64,000 nucleotides of DNA from an uncultured Sulfitobacter sp. (GTDB taxonomy: Bacteria > Pseudomonadota > Alphaproteobacteria > Rhodobacterales > Rhodobacteraceae), in NCBI GenBank assembly GCA_913060815.1, contig CAJXSZ010000001.1:186001-250000 (forward strand). The letters run 5' to 3'. Each line of letters starts with the position of its first letter. The stretch's first letter is position 1. Positions 37,809 to 46,925 of this stretch are shown here, piece after piece. A program made the translations under genes and the position numbers. The notes beneath the pieces are model-generated. The model did no database searches. It was not told the DNA's origin and saw nothing but the letters and a program-made list of their open reading frames with translations.

Positions 37809-38825
37809 ATGAACAAATATCTGAGTGGCGCAGCCGTCTGCGCGATTAGTTTTGCCTTTGCATCCGAGGCAGCCGCAACCGAGTGGAATGTATCCGTCTG
37901 GGGCAAGCGCCGCGCCTTTACAGAGCACGTCGAGAAGCTGGCCGAGCTGGTGAGCGAGAAGACAAATGGCGAATTCACCATGAACGTAAGCTATGGCGGT
38001 TTGTCCAAGAACCGCGAGAACCTCGACGGTATCTCCATCGGCGCGTTCGAGATGGCGCAGTTCTGCGCAGGCTACCACCGCGACAAAAACCGCGTTGTGA
38101 CTGTACTTGAGCTGCCGTTCCTCGGTGTCGAGAACCTTGAGCAGGAACTGGCAGTCTCCAAGGCCGTTTACGCGCACCCTGCTGCGGCTGAAGAGATGGC
38201 GCAGTGGAACGCAAAGCTGCTGATGACGTCCCCCATGCCACAGTACAACCTTGTTGGCACAGGCGAGGCACGTGCCACGCTTGAGGATTTTGAAGGCATG
38301 CGTGTGCGCGCCACCGGCGGCATCGGGCAAGCTTTTGAGGCGGTAGGCGGTGTGCCGACATCCGTGACCTCCTCCGAAGCGTTCCAAGCGATGGAATCCG
38401 GCGTTGTTGACACGGTGGCCTTTGCCCAGCACGCCCACCTGTCCTTCGGCACAATCAACGAGGCCGACTGGTGGACTGCAAACCTCAACCCCGGCACGGT
38501 TAACTGTCCTGTGGTTGTAAACATCGACGCCTATGAGAGCCTGTCCGACGCCGAGCGTGAGGCGCTTGATTCTTCCGTCGACGAGGCGCTGGATCACTAT
38601 CTGGCCAACTACGGCAAGCTTCTGGAGCGTTGGGATGCAGTGCTGGAAGAAAAGGGTGTAGAGAAAGTCGAGATCTCACCCGAGGTAATTGCCCAGTTCC
38701 GTGCAAAAGCGGCTGACCCGATCCGCGACAAATGGATTGCGGACATGGAAGCCCAAGGCATTCCAGGTCAGGAACTCTATGATCTGGTGGTCAAAACGCT
38801 CGCTGACGCCCAAAGCGGCAGCTGA
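37809..38825 (+). CDS. TRAP transporter substrate-binding protein (DctP)
   Basis: A 338-residue periplasmic protein. A signal peptide (MNKYLSGAAVCAISFAFASE, cut near AAAT) precedes the DctP fold: WGKRRAFTEHVEKLAELV, YGGLSKNRENLDGISIG, LEDFEGMRVRATGGIGQ with the Arg that clamps carboxylate ligands in this family, and FAQHAHLSFGTINEADWW. Substrate probably an organic acid; which one cannot be read. GGGGA precedes the ATG. A strong terminator separates it from the permease genes. Confidence 0.92.
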   Translation: MNKYLSGAAVCAISFAFASEAAATEWNVSVWGKRRAFTEHVEKLAELVSEKTNGEFTMNVSYGGLSKNRENLDGISIGAFEMAQFCAGYHRDKNRVVTVLELPFLGVENLEQELAVSKAVYAHPAAAEEMAQWNAKLLMTSPMPQYNLVGTGEARATLEDFEGMRVRATGGIGQAFEAVGGVPTSVTSSEAFQAMESGVVDTVAFAQHAHLSFGTINEADWWTANLNPGTVNCPVVVNIDAYESLSDAEREALDSSVDEALDHYLANYGKLLERWDAVLEEKGVEKVEISPEVIAQFRAKAADPIRDKWIADMEAQGIPGQELYDLVVKTLADAQSGS

Positions 38826-38865
38826 TCTGACGGTAGGGGGCAATACGCTTCTGACCGACCACTCC

Positions 38866-38895
38866 AAGGCTGCGCGTTCATCGCGCAGCCTTTTT
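38866..38895 (+). terminator. Terminator between dctP and dctQ
   Basis: AAGGCTGCGCG pairs perfectly with CGCGCAGCCTT (11 bp) around the loop TTCAT and is followed by further T residues. It lies 40 bp after the dctP stop and 50 bp before the dctQ start. It probably stops most transcripts, so the binding protein is made in excess of the permease. Confidence 0.85.
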
Positions 38896-38945
38896 GTCCA
38901 GAATTTAAGGTCAAATTGTAAGGCCGGATATAGAGGAGAGATGCG

Positions 38946-39575
38946 ATGGCAGGCTCCGCCGCGGTGCTGGAAGATTCCAGCTTACTGAGTAAACTTGATC
39001 GTATGCTGCTGCCGGTCGAGCGCTTTTGCGCGCTCCTGAGCGGTCTTGCGATTTTCTCGCTGATGTTTCTTGCGGCCTATTCCGTCACCGCCCGCAAGTT
39101 TTTTGGCAGCCCCTTGCTGGGCTATGTCGACTATATCGAGGCAGCCATGCCAATCATCGCAATTATGGGCGTCTCCTTTGTTGCGCGCGATGGCACGCAT
39201 ATCCGCATGGACATGCTGGTGAACGCGCTCAAGGGCCGTGTGCTATGGCTGTTCGAGCTCATCTCGGTCCTGTTGATGCTGCTGTTGATCGTAGGGCTTA
39301 CCTATGGCGCGTGGGAGCATTTCGACCGCTCGTTTGATTGCGCCCGCCCGTGGTGCTCGCGCGACAGCTCGATTGACGTGAGCCTGCCGATCTGGCCCAG
39401 CAAACTTGTGGTGCCCATTGCTTTTGCCGTGCTCACGCTGCGGTTGCTGTTGCAGGCTTGGGGGTATGGCCGTGCTTTGGTGCTGGGGTTGGAGAACCCT
39501 GTCGCGGTCCCGCTCTCGCTCACCATTGAAGAACAGGCATTGGCCGAGGCCAAGATGATGCAAGGGGACGACTGA
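38946..39575 (+). CDS. TRAP transporter small permease (DctQ)
   Basis: A 209-residue membrane protein with four helices (LSGLAIFSLMFLAAYSV; IEAAMPIIAIMGVSFVA; LFELISVLLMLLLIVGL; KLVVPIAFAVLTLRLLL). Helices 3 and 4 are joined by a periplasmic insert with two cysteines (FDCARPWCSRDSSIDVS), longer than in many DctQ proteins. GGAGAG precedes the ATG. It overlaps dctM by one base (TGATG). Confidence 0.9.
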   Translation: MAGSAAVLEDSSLLSKLDRMLLPVERFCALLSGLAIFSLMFLAAYSVTARKFFGSPLLGYVDYIEAAMPIIAIMGVSFVARDGTHIRMDMLVNALKGRVLWLFELISVLLMLLLIVGLTYGAWEHFDRSFDCARPWCSRDSSIDVSLPIWPSKLVVPIAFAVLTLRLLLQAWGYGRALVLGLENPVAVPLSLTIEEQALAEAKMMQGDD

Positions 39576-40978
39576 TGGAACCTATTGAAATCGGCATCTA
39601 TGTCTCTTGCGGCATGCTGGTCATGGTGGTGCTCGGCATGCGCGTTGCTTTCGCAGCGGGCTTGGCTGGCTATGTCGGGCTGATCTGGCTGCGCTGGAAC
39701 GGGTTTGACTATGACCCTGATCGCTTCTGGAAAGCAGTCGAGATTAGCACCAAGATCGCAGGTCTAACCCCGCATTCCAAAGTATCCGCCCAAGTCCTTA
39801 GCCTGATCCCAGTCTTCATCATGATCGGCTATCTGGCGTATTACGCCAAGCTGACGACGGCCCTGTTCGAGGCATGTAAGCGCTGGTTTGCATGGGTGCC
39901 GGGCGGCTTGGCGGTTTCCACCGTGTTCGCCACCGCAGGCTTCGCCGCTGTGTCAGGCGCGTCTGTGGCTACGGCGGCCGTGTTTGCCCGCATCGCCATC
40001 CCCGAAATGCTCAAGATCGGCTATAACAAGCAGTTCGCGGCGGGTGTTGTCGCAGCTGGCGGCACGCTGGCCTCGCTTATCCCACCATCCGCAATCCTCG
40101 TGATCTATGCGATCATCGTGGAGCAGGATGTCGGCATGCTGCTGCTCGCAGGCTTTATTCCAGGTATGTTCTCCGCCATCGTTTATGCCTCGTTGATTAT
40201 CGGCATAGCCATGATCTGGAAGAATGTTGGCCCGCCTGTATCAGGGTTCACATGGAAAGAGCGGTTCGAGAGCCTGCCGCCCGCGCTGCCCATCGTGGCG
40301 GTGGTCGTGATTATCATCTTCTTTGTCTACAACCCCTTTGGCGATGCATGGGGCACGCCGACCGAGGGCGGCGCCGTGGGTGCATTCATCGTCTTCCTGA
40401 TGGCGCTCTACCGTGGCATGCGCTGGGGCCAGCTCAAGGAGGCGCTGCTGGAGACGGCCAAGCTTACCGTGATGATCTTTGCCATCATCTGGGGCGTGCT
40501 GATCTATGTGCGTTTCCTTGGCTTTGCGGAGCTGCCTGACGCCTTTTCCAGCTGGATTACCTCGCTTGAAATGGCGCCGATTGTGATCTTGATCTGCATC
40601 TTGCTGGCCTATGCCGTACTTGGCATGTTCATGGATGCGATTGGGATGCTGCTGCTGACGCTGCCCGTGGTCTACCCTGCGGTCATGGCCCTCAACGGAG
40701 GCGAAATGGTGTCGGCAGCGGATTCAGCGTTTGGCATGTCAGGGACCATGTGTGCGATCTGGTTCGGGATCCTGGTTGTTAAAATGGCCGAGTTTTGCTT
40801 GATTACGCCTCCTATTGGCCTCAACTGCTTCGTCGTGGCAGGGGTGCGCGATGATCTCAATGTGCAGGATGTGTTCAAGGGGGTAATGCCCTTCTTCCTT
40901 GCCGATGCAGTCACCATCGCCCTGCTGGTAGCCTTCCCCGCCATCGTGCTCTGGCTGCCGATGCTGGCGGCGCAATAA
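39575..40978 (+). CDS. TRAP transporter large permease (DctM)
   Basis: A 467-residue transport subunit with about 12 helices. Typical DctM segments: FATAGFAAVSGASVATAAVF, GYNKQFAAGVVAAGGTLASL then IPPSAILVIYAI, and near the end FCLITPPIGLNCFVVAGV. With DctQ it drives sodium- or proton-coupled uptake of the ligand delivered by DctP. Confidence 0.94.
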   Translation: MEPIEIGIYVSCGMLVMVVLGMRVAFAAGLAGYVGLIWLRWNGFDYDPDRFWKAVEISTKIAGLTPHSKVSAQVLSLIPVFIMIGYLAYYAKLTTALFEACKRWFAWVPGGLAVSTVFATAGFAAVSGASVATAAVFARIAIPEMLKIGYNKQFAAGVVAAGGTLASLIPPSAILVIYAIIVEQDVGMLLLAGFIPGMFSAIVYASLIIGIAMIWKNVGPPVSGFTWKERFESLPPALPIVAVVVIIIFFVYNPFGDAWGTPTEGGAVGAFIVFLMALYRGMRWGQLKEALLETAKLTVMIFAIIWGVLIYVRFLGFAELPDAFSSWITSLEMAPIVILICILLAYAVLGMFMDAIGMLLLTLPVVYPAVMALNGGEMVSAADSAFGMSGTMCAIWFGILVVKMAEFCLITPPIGLNCFVVAGVRDDLNVQDVFKGVMPFFLADAVTIALLVAFPAIVLWLPMLAAQ

Positions 40979-41030
40979 CAGCTTGCGCGCCGCCCAACAG
41001 GTGGCGCGCGATATCACCTGAAGGCTTGCG

Positions 41031-42158
41031 ATGTTCCGCTTTATCCATTCATCCGATCTGCATCTGGGCAAGCCATTTGGCCGCCAGAGCGAGGATGTGC
41101 GCGCGCGTCTGCGCCTTGCGCGCAGCGGTGTTTTTGCGCGTCTGGCACAGGCCGCGCGGGATGCAGGGGCATGCCACGTTCTGCTGGCCGGTGATACGTT
41201 CGATCAGGAAACGCCTGCCCCGAGCATTACAAGGCAGGCGCTGAATTCAATGGCGCAGGCGGAAGATATCACATGGGTCCTGATGCCGGGAAATCACGAC
41301 AGCCTCGCCGCGAGCGAGCTGTGGCAGACCATCACCCGTGACAAGCCTGATAATGTGATCACGGCGCTCACGTCCGCGCCTTTAGTGTTGGACGGCGGGC
41401 ATTTACTGCCCGCCCCTTGTACAACACGAAATCCCGGTCGTGACCTGACGGTGGACATGGCTGCAGCGACACCGACAGGCAGCATCCGCATCGGCCTTGG
41501 CCATGGCGGCATCCATGATTTCAAAACCGACGGCGCCGAGGGGCCAAGCGGGACAATCGCCCCAGACCGCGCCACCCTTGCGGGGCTCGATTATCTAGGG
41601 CTGGGGGACTGGCACGGGCAAATCCGCGTCAGCGCCAACACATGGTATTCTGGAACGCCCGAGCCCGACAGCTTCAAACACGCTCGCAGCGGCACCGCCC
41701 TATCGGTTGCTATCGCCGCACAAGGGGCGGTGCCCGAGGTGACGCCCGTGCGTACGGGCGAAATTGACTGGCAACGTCTTGTTCTCGAGCTGACGCCCGA
41801 GGAGGATGTGGCGGCTCTGGTAAGCCAAGCACTCCCGCCGCTCGGCGACAGGCGCGACAGCCGCATTCATATTGAGGCCCAAGGGCGCGTGGGCGTGCAG
41901 CAGATGCAGGACCTCTCCAGCGCGCTGGCCCGTGTGAGCCCTGATTTCCTGAGCCTGACCCAAGACACGGATGCACTTCGACTGTCCCATGATGCGGGGG
42001 ATCTTGAAGTGATTGACCCCTCTGGCGGTGCCCTGCGGCAAGCGGCCGAGGCGCTGGCACAGACCGCGCAAGATGCGGACCTCTCGGCCACAGACCGCCG
42101 CGTCGCCGCAACAGCGTTATCCCAGCTCTTCTCTTTTGTGGCGGAGCAGGAGACATGA
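41031..42158 (+). CDS. SbcD/YhaO-like metallophosphoesterase (DNA repair exonuclease)
   Basis: A 375-residue calcineurin-like phosphoesterase. Dimetal motifs in order: IHSSDLHLGKPF (Asp9, His11), HVLLAGDTFDQ, LMPGNHDSLA, GLGHGGIHDF and LGLGDWHGQI. The layout and the ATPase partner fit the YhaO / SbcD / Mre11 group, which cuts DNA ends. AAGG precedes the ATG. It overlaps the next gene by 4 bp (ATGA), as nuclease-ATPase pairs usually do. It is closer to YhaO than to classic SbcD; whether its role is repair or defence is not known. Confidence 0.87.
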   Translation: MFRFIHSSDLHLGKPFGRQSEDVRARLRLARSGVFARLAQAARDAGACHVLLAGDTFDQETPAPSITRQALNSMAQAEDITWVLMPGNHDSLAASELWQTITRDKPDNVITALTSAPLVLDGGHLLPAPCTTRNPGRDLTVDMAAATPTGSIRIGLGHGGIHDFKTDGAEGPSGTIAPDRATLAGLDYLGLGDWHGQIRVSANTWYSGTPEPDSFKHARSGTALSVAIAAQGAVPEVTPVRTGEIDWQRLVLELTPEEDVAALVSQALPPLGDRRDSRIHIEAQGRVGVQQMQDLSSALARVSPDFLSLTQDTDALRLSHDAGDLEVIDPSGGALRQAAEALAQTAQDADLSATDRRVAATALSQLFSFVAEQET

Positions 42159-44788
42159 AGCTGCGCAGTTTGACCTTGAGTAATGTGCGCAAATTCGCGG
42201 GACAAACCGCCACAATTAGCGGCATCGGCGATGGTGTGAGCGTTGTGTCGGAGGCAAACGAGTTCGGTAAATCAACCTTCTTTGACGCGCTGCACGCGCT
42301 TTTCTTCCTTAAATACAGCGCTGCCACGCGCGAGGTGAAATCGCTGCAATCCAATGCGGGGGGCGCGGTGCGGGTTGCCGCTGATATCGAGCTCCCCGAG
42401 GGCCGCTTCACGCTGGAAAAGTCGTTTCTAGCCCAAAAGCGCGCCTCGGTGAAAGACGCAAGCGGTACTGTCATTGCCCTCGACGATGAGGCCGAGCGCT
42501 GGATCGCGGCGCTCATGGCTAACGGGTTGGAAGGGCCAGCAGGTCTCTTGTGGGTCCGGCAGGGGGTGACTGCCCTAGAGCCTGCAGGCAGTACCGGCAA
42601 GGAGAAAGAGACGTTGCTGGGCGCGCGGCAAAGCCTGCTCAGCTCTGTCGCTGGCGAGATTGATATGATTACGGGCGGTCGCCGCATGGACCGCGTGATC
42701 GAGGCCGCTACGCAAGCCTTGGCGCGTTTGGCTACCAAAACGGGTAGGCCCTTTACCCAAGGTCCGTGGCACGCGGCACAGGTTGAAATGGAGACGCATC
42801 AAGCGCGCCATGATGCGTTGGATAAAGCCTGCCGCGAATTGTCATCGGCATTGCATCAGCGGCGCGAAGTGGCGGCGCGGCTCAAGACGTTGGATGCTCC
42901 TGACCGGATCGCAGCGCTTGATTTGGCCGTGGCACAAGCCGAGAAGGCACATGCTGCCGCGGCAGCCCATGCAGAAAAGCTGACCCATGCGCGGGGGCAG
43001 GTTGAGTTGCGGCTCTTGGAGCAAGAGGCCGCGCAATCAAAGCTGGATACGCTGATTGGTGCCGCGCGGCAGTATGAAATGAGCAAAGCCGCGTTGGACC
43101 AAGCGCGCAGAATTCAAAGTGAGGCGGCGCAAGCGCTGGGCACTGCAGAGGTCGCAGTGAAGGAGGCCCAGCGTGATGCCACAAAAGCGGAAGAATCGCT
43201 GAGCCAAGCCACCGCGACGCGCGAGGCCGCACAGCAGGAGGTACTCCGGCAAAGCGCAGCAGACAGATACGAACAGCTGCGCGATGTCTTGGCGCAAGTT
43301 GTCGAAAAGCAGCGCGGGCTTTCGCAAGCAAAGGCAGCCCTTGCGACGCAGCCGGCGACGGCACGGGCACTGGCACAGATTGAAGACGCACAGGCCACGG
43401 TCACTCGTAAGCAGCGTGATGTGGCGTCGGGGGGCGTGCAGATGGCATTGTCCTACACGGGAGCCCAGCGGGTATTGTTGGAGGGCCAGCCGTTGGAGAC
43501 GGGGTCGCACCAGATCGCCCAGCGGCAAGTTTTCGATCTGCAAGGCATTGGTCAGTTGACCATTGATCCTGGTGGAGCCGCCGTCGATACAAGCGCATTG
43601 GAACAGGCGCAAAATGCTCTGCGCACGGCGCTAGCGGCGATCGGTGCACGTGATGTGACCGAGGCTCGCGCCATGGCGGCGCAGCGTGCTGAACTCGAGA
43701 CTGAAGTGACCCTGCTGGCGCGGGTGATCGAGACGCTGGCGCCTGACGGCGTGCAGCAGATGCAAGAGGCGGTCGAACAGGCCAAGGCGGCGGCCAGCCA
43801 GATGGAGCCCGCGTCCGAGGCACCCCCAACAGATCCTGCAGCGCTTTCTCTGGCGCTGGATGAGGCGCAGGAGGGTGCACGCCGCAGCCGCAGTGCCTAT
43901 GATCAGGCACGTGATACCCGTGATAAGGCCCGCGCCGCACAAGCGCGCGCCCAAGCGGAGCTGGAAGCTGCGCAAGCGGGATTTGAGACTGCGCAAGCGG
44001 CCTACGGTGCGTCCGACAGTTTCGCTGCGCGTCAGGATGATGCCGCAAGAAACCACTCGGCAGCGCAAGTCGCGGTAAATGACGCCCAAGCCGCAGTGGA
44101 CGTGTTAGAACGCGCAGCTCCTGATCTGGCTTCTGCAACAGCTGAACTGACCCGCGCGCGATCAGCAGCACAAAACGCGCGGGATGCAGTGACGCGCCTG
44201 CGGACGGAGCATGCGGAATTGAGCGCCACGATCCGCACCCGCGCTGAAGACGGGGTAGAGGAAAAGCGCGATGAGGCCGCGGGGCTTCTTCAACGCGCCA
44301 CAGAACGTGCAGCGCGCTTTGCCCATGAAGCCGCAGGCCTGTCGCTTTTGGTGGAGACATTGCGCAGCAAGCGCGGTGCCGCCCAAGAGGCGTATTTTGG
44401 CCCCGTACAGCAGGAACTCACACCGCTATTGGCGCTGCTGCATGCAGATGCAGCTCTGAGCTTTGACCCTTCTTCGATGCTGCCGCAAGGGCTGTCACGT
44501 GCGGGCGTAGAAGAACCTCTGGACAGGCTTAGTGGTGGCACGCAGGAACAAATCGCTATTCTGACGCGGCTGGCCTTTGCCCGTTTGTTCGCGCGTCAAG
44601 GCAAGCCAATGCCGATTATTCTGGATGATGCTCTGGTGTATTCCGATGACAACCGCATCACGGCCATGTTCACGGCCCTGCACCGCGTGGCCACAGACCA
44701 GCAGGTGATCGTCTTCACCTGCCGTCAGATGGCTTTTGCAGGGTTGGGTGGAGTCCAGCCACTGGTACAGGTGACAGACGACGGTTAA
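42155..44788 (+). CDS. SbcC/YhaN-like SMC-type ATPase
   Basis: An 877-residue Rad50/SbcC-like ATPase. The N-terminal P-loop is SEANEFGKSTFFDALHALFF; the first Gly of GxxxxGKST is Glu33. Two long Ala/Gln/Glu-rich coiled coils (about 190-420 and 470-740) flank a central hinge of unclear type (no CxxC zinc hook). The C-terminus has signature LSGGTQEQIAILTRLAFARL and Walker B PIILDDALVYSD, then FTCRQM with no His in the switch region. It forms a complex with the upstream nuclease. The stop codon lies in an 18-bp palindrome. Confidence 0.88.
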   Translation: MKLRSLTLSNVRKFAGQTATISGIGDGVSVVSEANEFGKSTFFDALHALFFLKYSAATREVKSLQSNAGGAVRVAADIELPEGRFTLEKSFLAQKRASVKDASGTVIALDDEAERWIAALMANGLEGPAGLLWVRQGVTALEPAGSTGKEKETLLGARQSLLSSVAGEIDMITGGRRMDRVIEAATQALARLATKTGRPFTQGPWHAAQVEMETHQARHDALDKACRELSSALHQRREVAARLKTLDAPDRIAALDLAVAQAEKAHAAAAAHAEKLTHARGQVELRLLEQEAAQSKLDTLIGAARQYEMSKAALDQARRIQSEAAQALGTAEVAVKEAQRDATKAEESLSQATATREAAQQEVLRQSAADRYEQLRDVLAQVVEKQRGLSQAKAALATQPATARALAQIEDAQATVTRKQRDVASGGVQMALSYTGAQRVLLEGQPLETGSHQIAQRQVFDLQGIGQLTIDPGGAAVDTSALEQAQNALRTALAAIGARDVTEARAMAAQRAELETEVTLLARVIETLAPDGVQQMQEAVEQAKAAASQMEPASEAPPTDPAALSLALDEAQEGARRSRSAYDQARDTRDKARAAQARAQAELEAAQAGFETAQAAYGASDSFAARQDDAARNHSAAQVAVNDAQAAVDVLERAAPDLASATAELTRARSAAQNARDAVTRLRTEHAELSATIRTRAEDGVEEKRDEAAGLLQRATERAARFAHEAAGLSLLVETLRSKRGAAQEAYFGPVQQELTPLLALLHADAALSFDPSSMLPQGLSRAGVEEPLDRLSGGTQEQIAILTRLAFARLFARQGKPMPIILDDALVYSDDNRITAMFTALHRVATDQQVIVFTCRQMAFAGLGGVQPLVQVTDDG

Positions 44789-44798
44789 GCTTAACCGT
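44781..44798. promoter_or_regulatory. 18-bp perfect palindrome after the YhaN-like gene
   Basis: ACGGTTAAGCTTAACCGT is exactly self-complementary and includes the TAA stop of the ATPase gene. It lies 31 bp before the next gene (LprI-like). With no loop or U-tract it is a poor terminator; it could be an operator for the downstream gene or a nuclease/recombination target. Role unknown. Confidence 0.35.
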
Positions 44799-44828
44799 AG
44801 ATACGCAATACAAGCAGGGGCCAGTCCG

Positions 44829-45233
44829 ATGAACACCACAGCAATATACACTACCGTACGGCGCAGTATGGTGGCGCTAGTCGTAGGTGCCTGCATCACT
44901 TGGGCCGCGCCCGCTATGGCTCAATCGGCAGCGGAGTGTATTTCACCGCAACAACAATCGCTGATGAATGCCTGCGCTTATCGGGACTATGAAAAAGCGG
45001 ATGCCGCGCTCAACGCCGCATGGGGTCCAGCGAAAGAGTTCGCCGATGCGATCGGGAAGGGAAAGACGCTGCTCACAGCGCAGCGCGCTTGGCTCGCCTA
45101 CCGCGATGCAGCCTGTGAGGCGCACGCCAGCCCTTATGAGGGTGGCTCAATCCAGCCTCTCATGCGGGCGACCTGTCTGAGCGAGATTACAGCGCAGCGC
45201 ACGCAAATGCTGTTGGAATTCCACGCTTACTAG
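44829..45233 (+). CDS. LprI-like (DUF1311) periplasmic protein
   Basis: A 134-residue protein with a signal peptide ([20 protein letters not shown]) and a DUF1311/LprI domain: [40 protein letters not shown] and [18 protein letters not shown], with four conserved Cys likely in two disulphides. LprI of mycobacteria inhibits lysozyme; most bacterial DUF1311 proteins are uncharacterised. Its TAG stop shares CTAG with the stop of the convergent M20 gene. Confidence 0.85.
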   Translation: MNTTAIYTTVRRSMVALVVGACITWAAPAMAQSAAECISPQQQSLMNACAYRDYEKADAALNAAWGPAKEFADAIGKGKTLLTAQRAWLAYRDAACEAHASPYEGGSIQPLMRATCLSEITAQRTQMLLEFHAY

Positions 45234-46642
45234 ATAGGTGCGGGCTTGCGCAAAGCGTCCGGTATCCCGCTGCCGATGTCCCAAAACAGCCCTGCCATCA
45301 CCTGCATTGCCTCACGGCACAGCGGTTTGAGGACGTGCTCGTTCGGAGCGTGCTGGTTACATCCCAGATAGCTGTGCGGAATCCAGATTGTGGGCAGGCC
45401 CAGCACTTCGGCAAAGCAGTCGTTAGGCAGTGACCCTGCCAGATTGGGCAGGACATGCGGATCATCGCCTGTGGTCTGTTTGAGCGATGCGCGCACATAA
45501 GCAACCCACGGATGATCGGGATCGAGGCGGGTTGCTGGAAACAGGCCTTTATCCATCGGTACAATGCGGACCTTCAGAAAGCCGTGGGCATCAAGATGGC
45601 GCCGCAGGGCGGGCAGTATGTCCTCCGCATCGGTGCCAACGACATAGCGCAGCTGGCAATGAGCCACCGCGCGTGCCGCGATTGCGTTCACAGGGGCCTC
45701 TGGCACACCCGAGGTCATCGCCAGCACTGCAAAGCTGTTCCACCCGTAGGCGCGTTCGGCAGGTGTAAGCGTCTCCTCGCCCCAACCTGTATCGACTGTG
45801 GGGGCGCTGTTGGTGCCAACAGGCAGACCGTCGAGGGCGGCACGAACCGAAGGGGTCAGGCTCGTCGGTCGCCACTCGGGCACTTGTATCTGTCCGCGTG
45901 CGTCGGTGATGCAAGACAGCGCATGGGCAAGGATAATAGCGGGATCTGCCAGCAACCCGCCCCAATTGCCCGAATGGTGCGCGCCCTCGCGCAGGTCGAC
46001 CTCCAGCGCGAAACCAATGCCGCCGCGACTGCCCATAAACATGGTCGGGCGCTCGGCGCTCAGGCGCGGTCCGTCAGAGGCGACCAGCACATCGGCGGCC
46101 AGCGTGTCCCGGTGCAGCTCCATCATTTCTTTAAGACCTGGAGAGCCGATCTCTTCGCCCATCTCCATCACGATCTTGATGTTGAACCCCAACGCGCCGC
46201 GGGCGGCGAGAACGGCCTCGAGGGCTGCGATATTGATCAGGTGCTGAACCTTATTGTCCGCCGCACCTCGCCCATAAAGGCGCTCTCCTCGCTCGATCAG
46301 TTCAAACGGCGCAAGCCCTTCGTCCCATTGTGCGTCTTGTCCCAAGATAACATCGCCGTGCCCATAGGTCAGAACGGTTGGTAAGGCAGGATCTTCAATA
46401 CGCGCGCCCAGAAGAAACGGCGCCTCTGCGCCGCTGTCTGCGGGCGGATCATGCAATTGGCAGTCGAACCCGAGCGCGGCAAGGCGTGGCTGGATAGCCT
46501 CTACCAGATAGGCTGTTAGTATATCGGCCTGCGCAGGGTTCTGGCTTTCGCTGCGATAGGCGACGAGTCGGGCAAGATCGGCTTGGAGTGCGCCGCTGTC
46601 GAAGTAGCGTGTCGCGTGATCTAGGGCAGTCGGTCTGGTCAT
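45230..46642 (-). CDS. M20-family metallopeptidase
   Basis: A 470-residue zinc peptidase, second M20 gene of the window and clearly different from the first. Zinc motifs: [44 protein letters not shown] and [10 protein letters not shown], with the last His in [10 protein letters not shown]. Family members act on dipeptides, N-acyl or N-carbamoyl amino acids. Convergent with the LprI-like gene. Substrate not known. Confidence 0.88.
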   Translation of the reverse strand: MTRPTALDHATRYFDSGALQADLARLVAYRSESQNPAQADILTAYLVEAIQPRLAALGFDCQLHDPPADSGAEAPFLLGARIEDPALPTVLTYGHGDVILGQDAQWDEGLAPFELIERGERLYGRGAADNKVQHLINIAALEAVLAARGALGFNIKIVMEMGEEIGSPGLKEMMELHRDTLAADVLVASDGPRLSAERPTMFMGSRGGIGFALEVDLREGAHHSGNWGGLLADPAIILAHALSCITDARGQIQVPEWRPTSLTPSVRAALDGLPVGTNSAPTVDTGWGEETLTPAERAYGWNSFAVLAMTSGVPEAPVNAIAARAVAHCQLRYVVGTDAEDILPALRRHLDAHGFLKVRIVPMDKGLFPATRLDPDHPWVAYVRASLKQTTGDDPHVLPNLAGSLPNDCFAEVLGLPTIWIPHSYLGCNQHAPNEHVLKPLCREAMQVMAGLFWDIGSGIPDALRKPAPI

Positions 46643-46842
46643 CTGGTTCTCGCCTTATGGGGTTTAGCTGATGGGTATCATCGCAGGAAGTCATGCTCAA
46701 ACACTGCGTGAAGCACTCACCGACTGATGCCATGCTACGTGCACTCGAAGCCGCAGGGCGTAATGATATAGGGCCAGTTTCGAAGTTGACCGAGCGACGT
46801 GACCCCTAATGCGCGCTCGTCATCACTGCCGTGTGGGAAAAA

Positions 46843-46859
46843 CTGACTAATTTAGTCAG
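46843..46859. promoter_or_regulatory. 17-bp palindrome CTGACTAA-T-TTAGTCAG, candidate iron operator
   Basis: Two perfect 8-bp arms about one base, 66 bp upstream of the ferric-iron binding protein start, in the promoter zone. Its position and form suit an iron-responsive repressor. Rhodobacterales are known to use an IscR-bound Iron-Rhodo-box as well as RirA, Fur/Mur and Irr sites; I cannot check from memory which consensus it fits best. The gap 46643-46925 holds no other gene. Confidence 0.6.
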
Positions 46860-46925
46860 AAACCTTGCATCGAGGCGAGAAATAGTATCTGAGTGTTTTT
46901 GTAAACAAATACCACGAGGGATATA

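Noticed and set aside
40985-41009. GCGCGCC/GGCGCGC hairpin after dctM as a terminator
   Set aside because: No U-tract follows; only a weak Rho-dependent role is possible.
43401-44360. Long open frame antisense to the YhaN-like gene
   Set aside because: Rich in Arg, Pro and His as expected for an antisense shadow of an Ala/Gln coiled coil.
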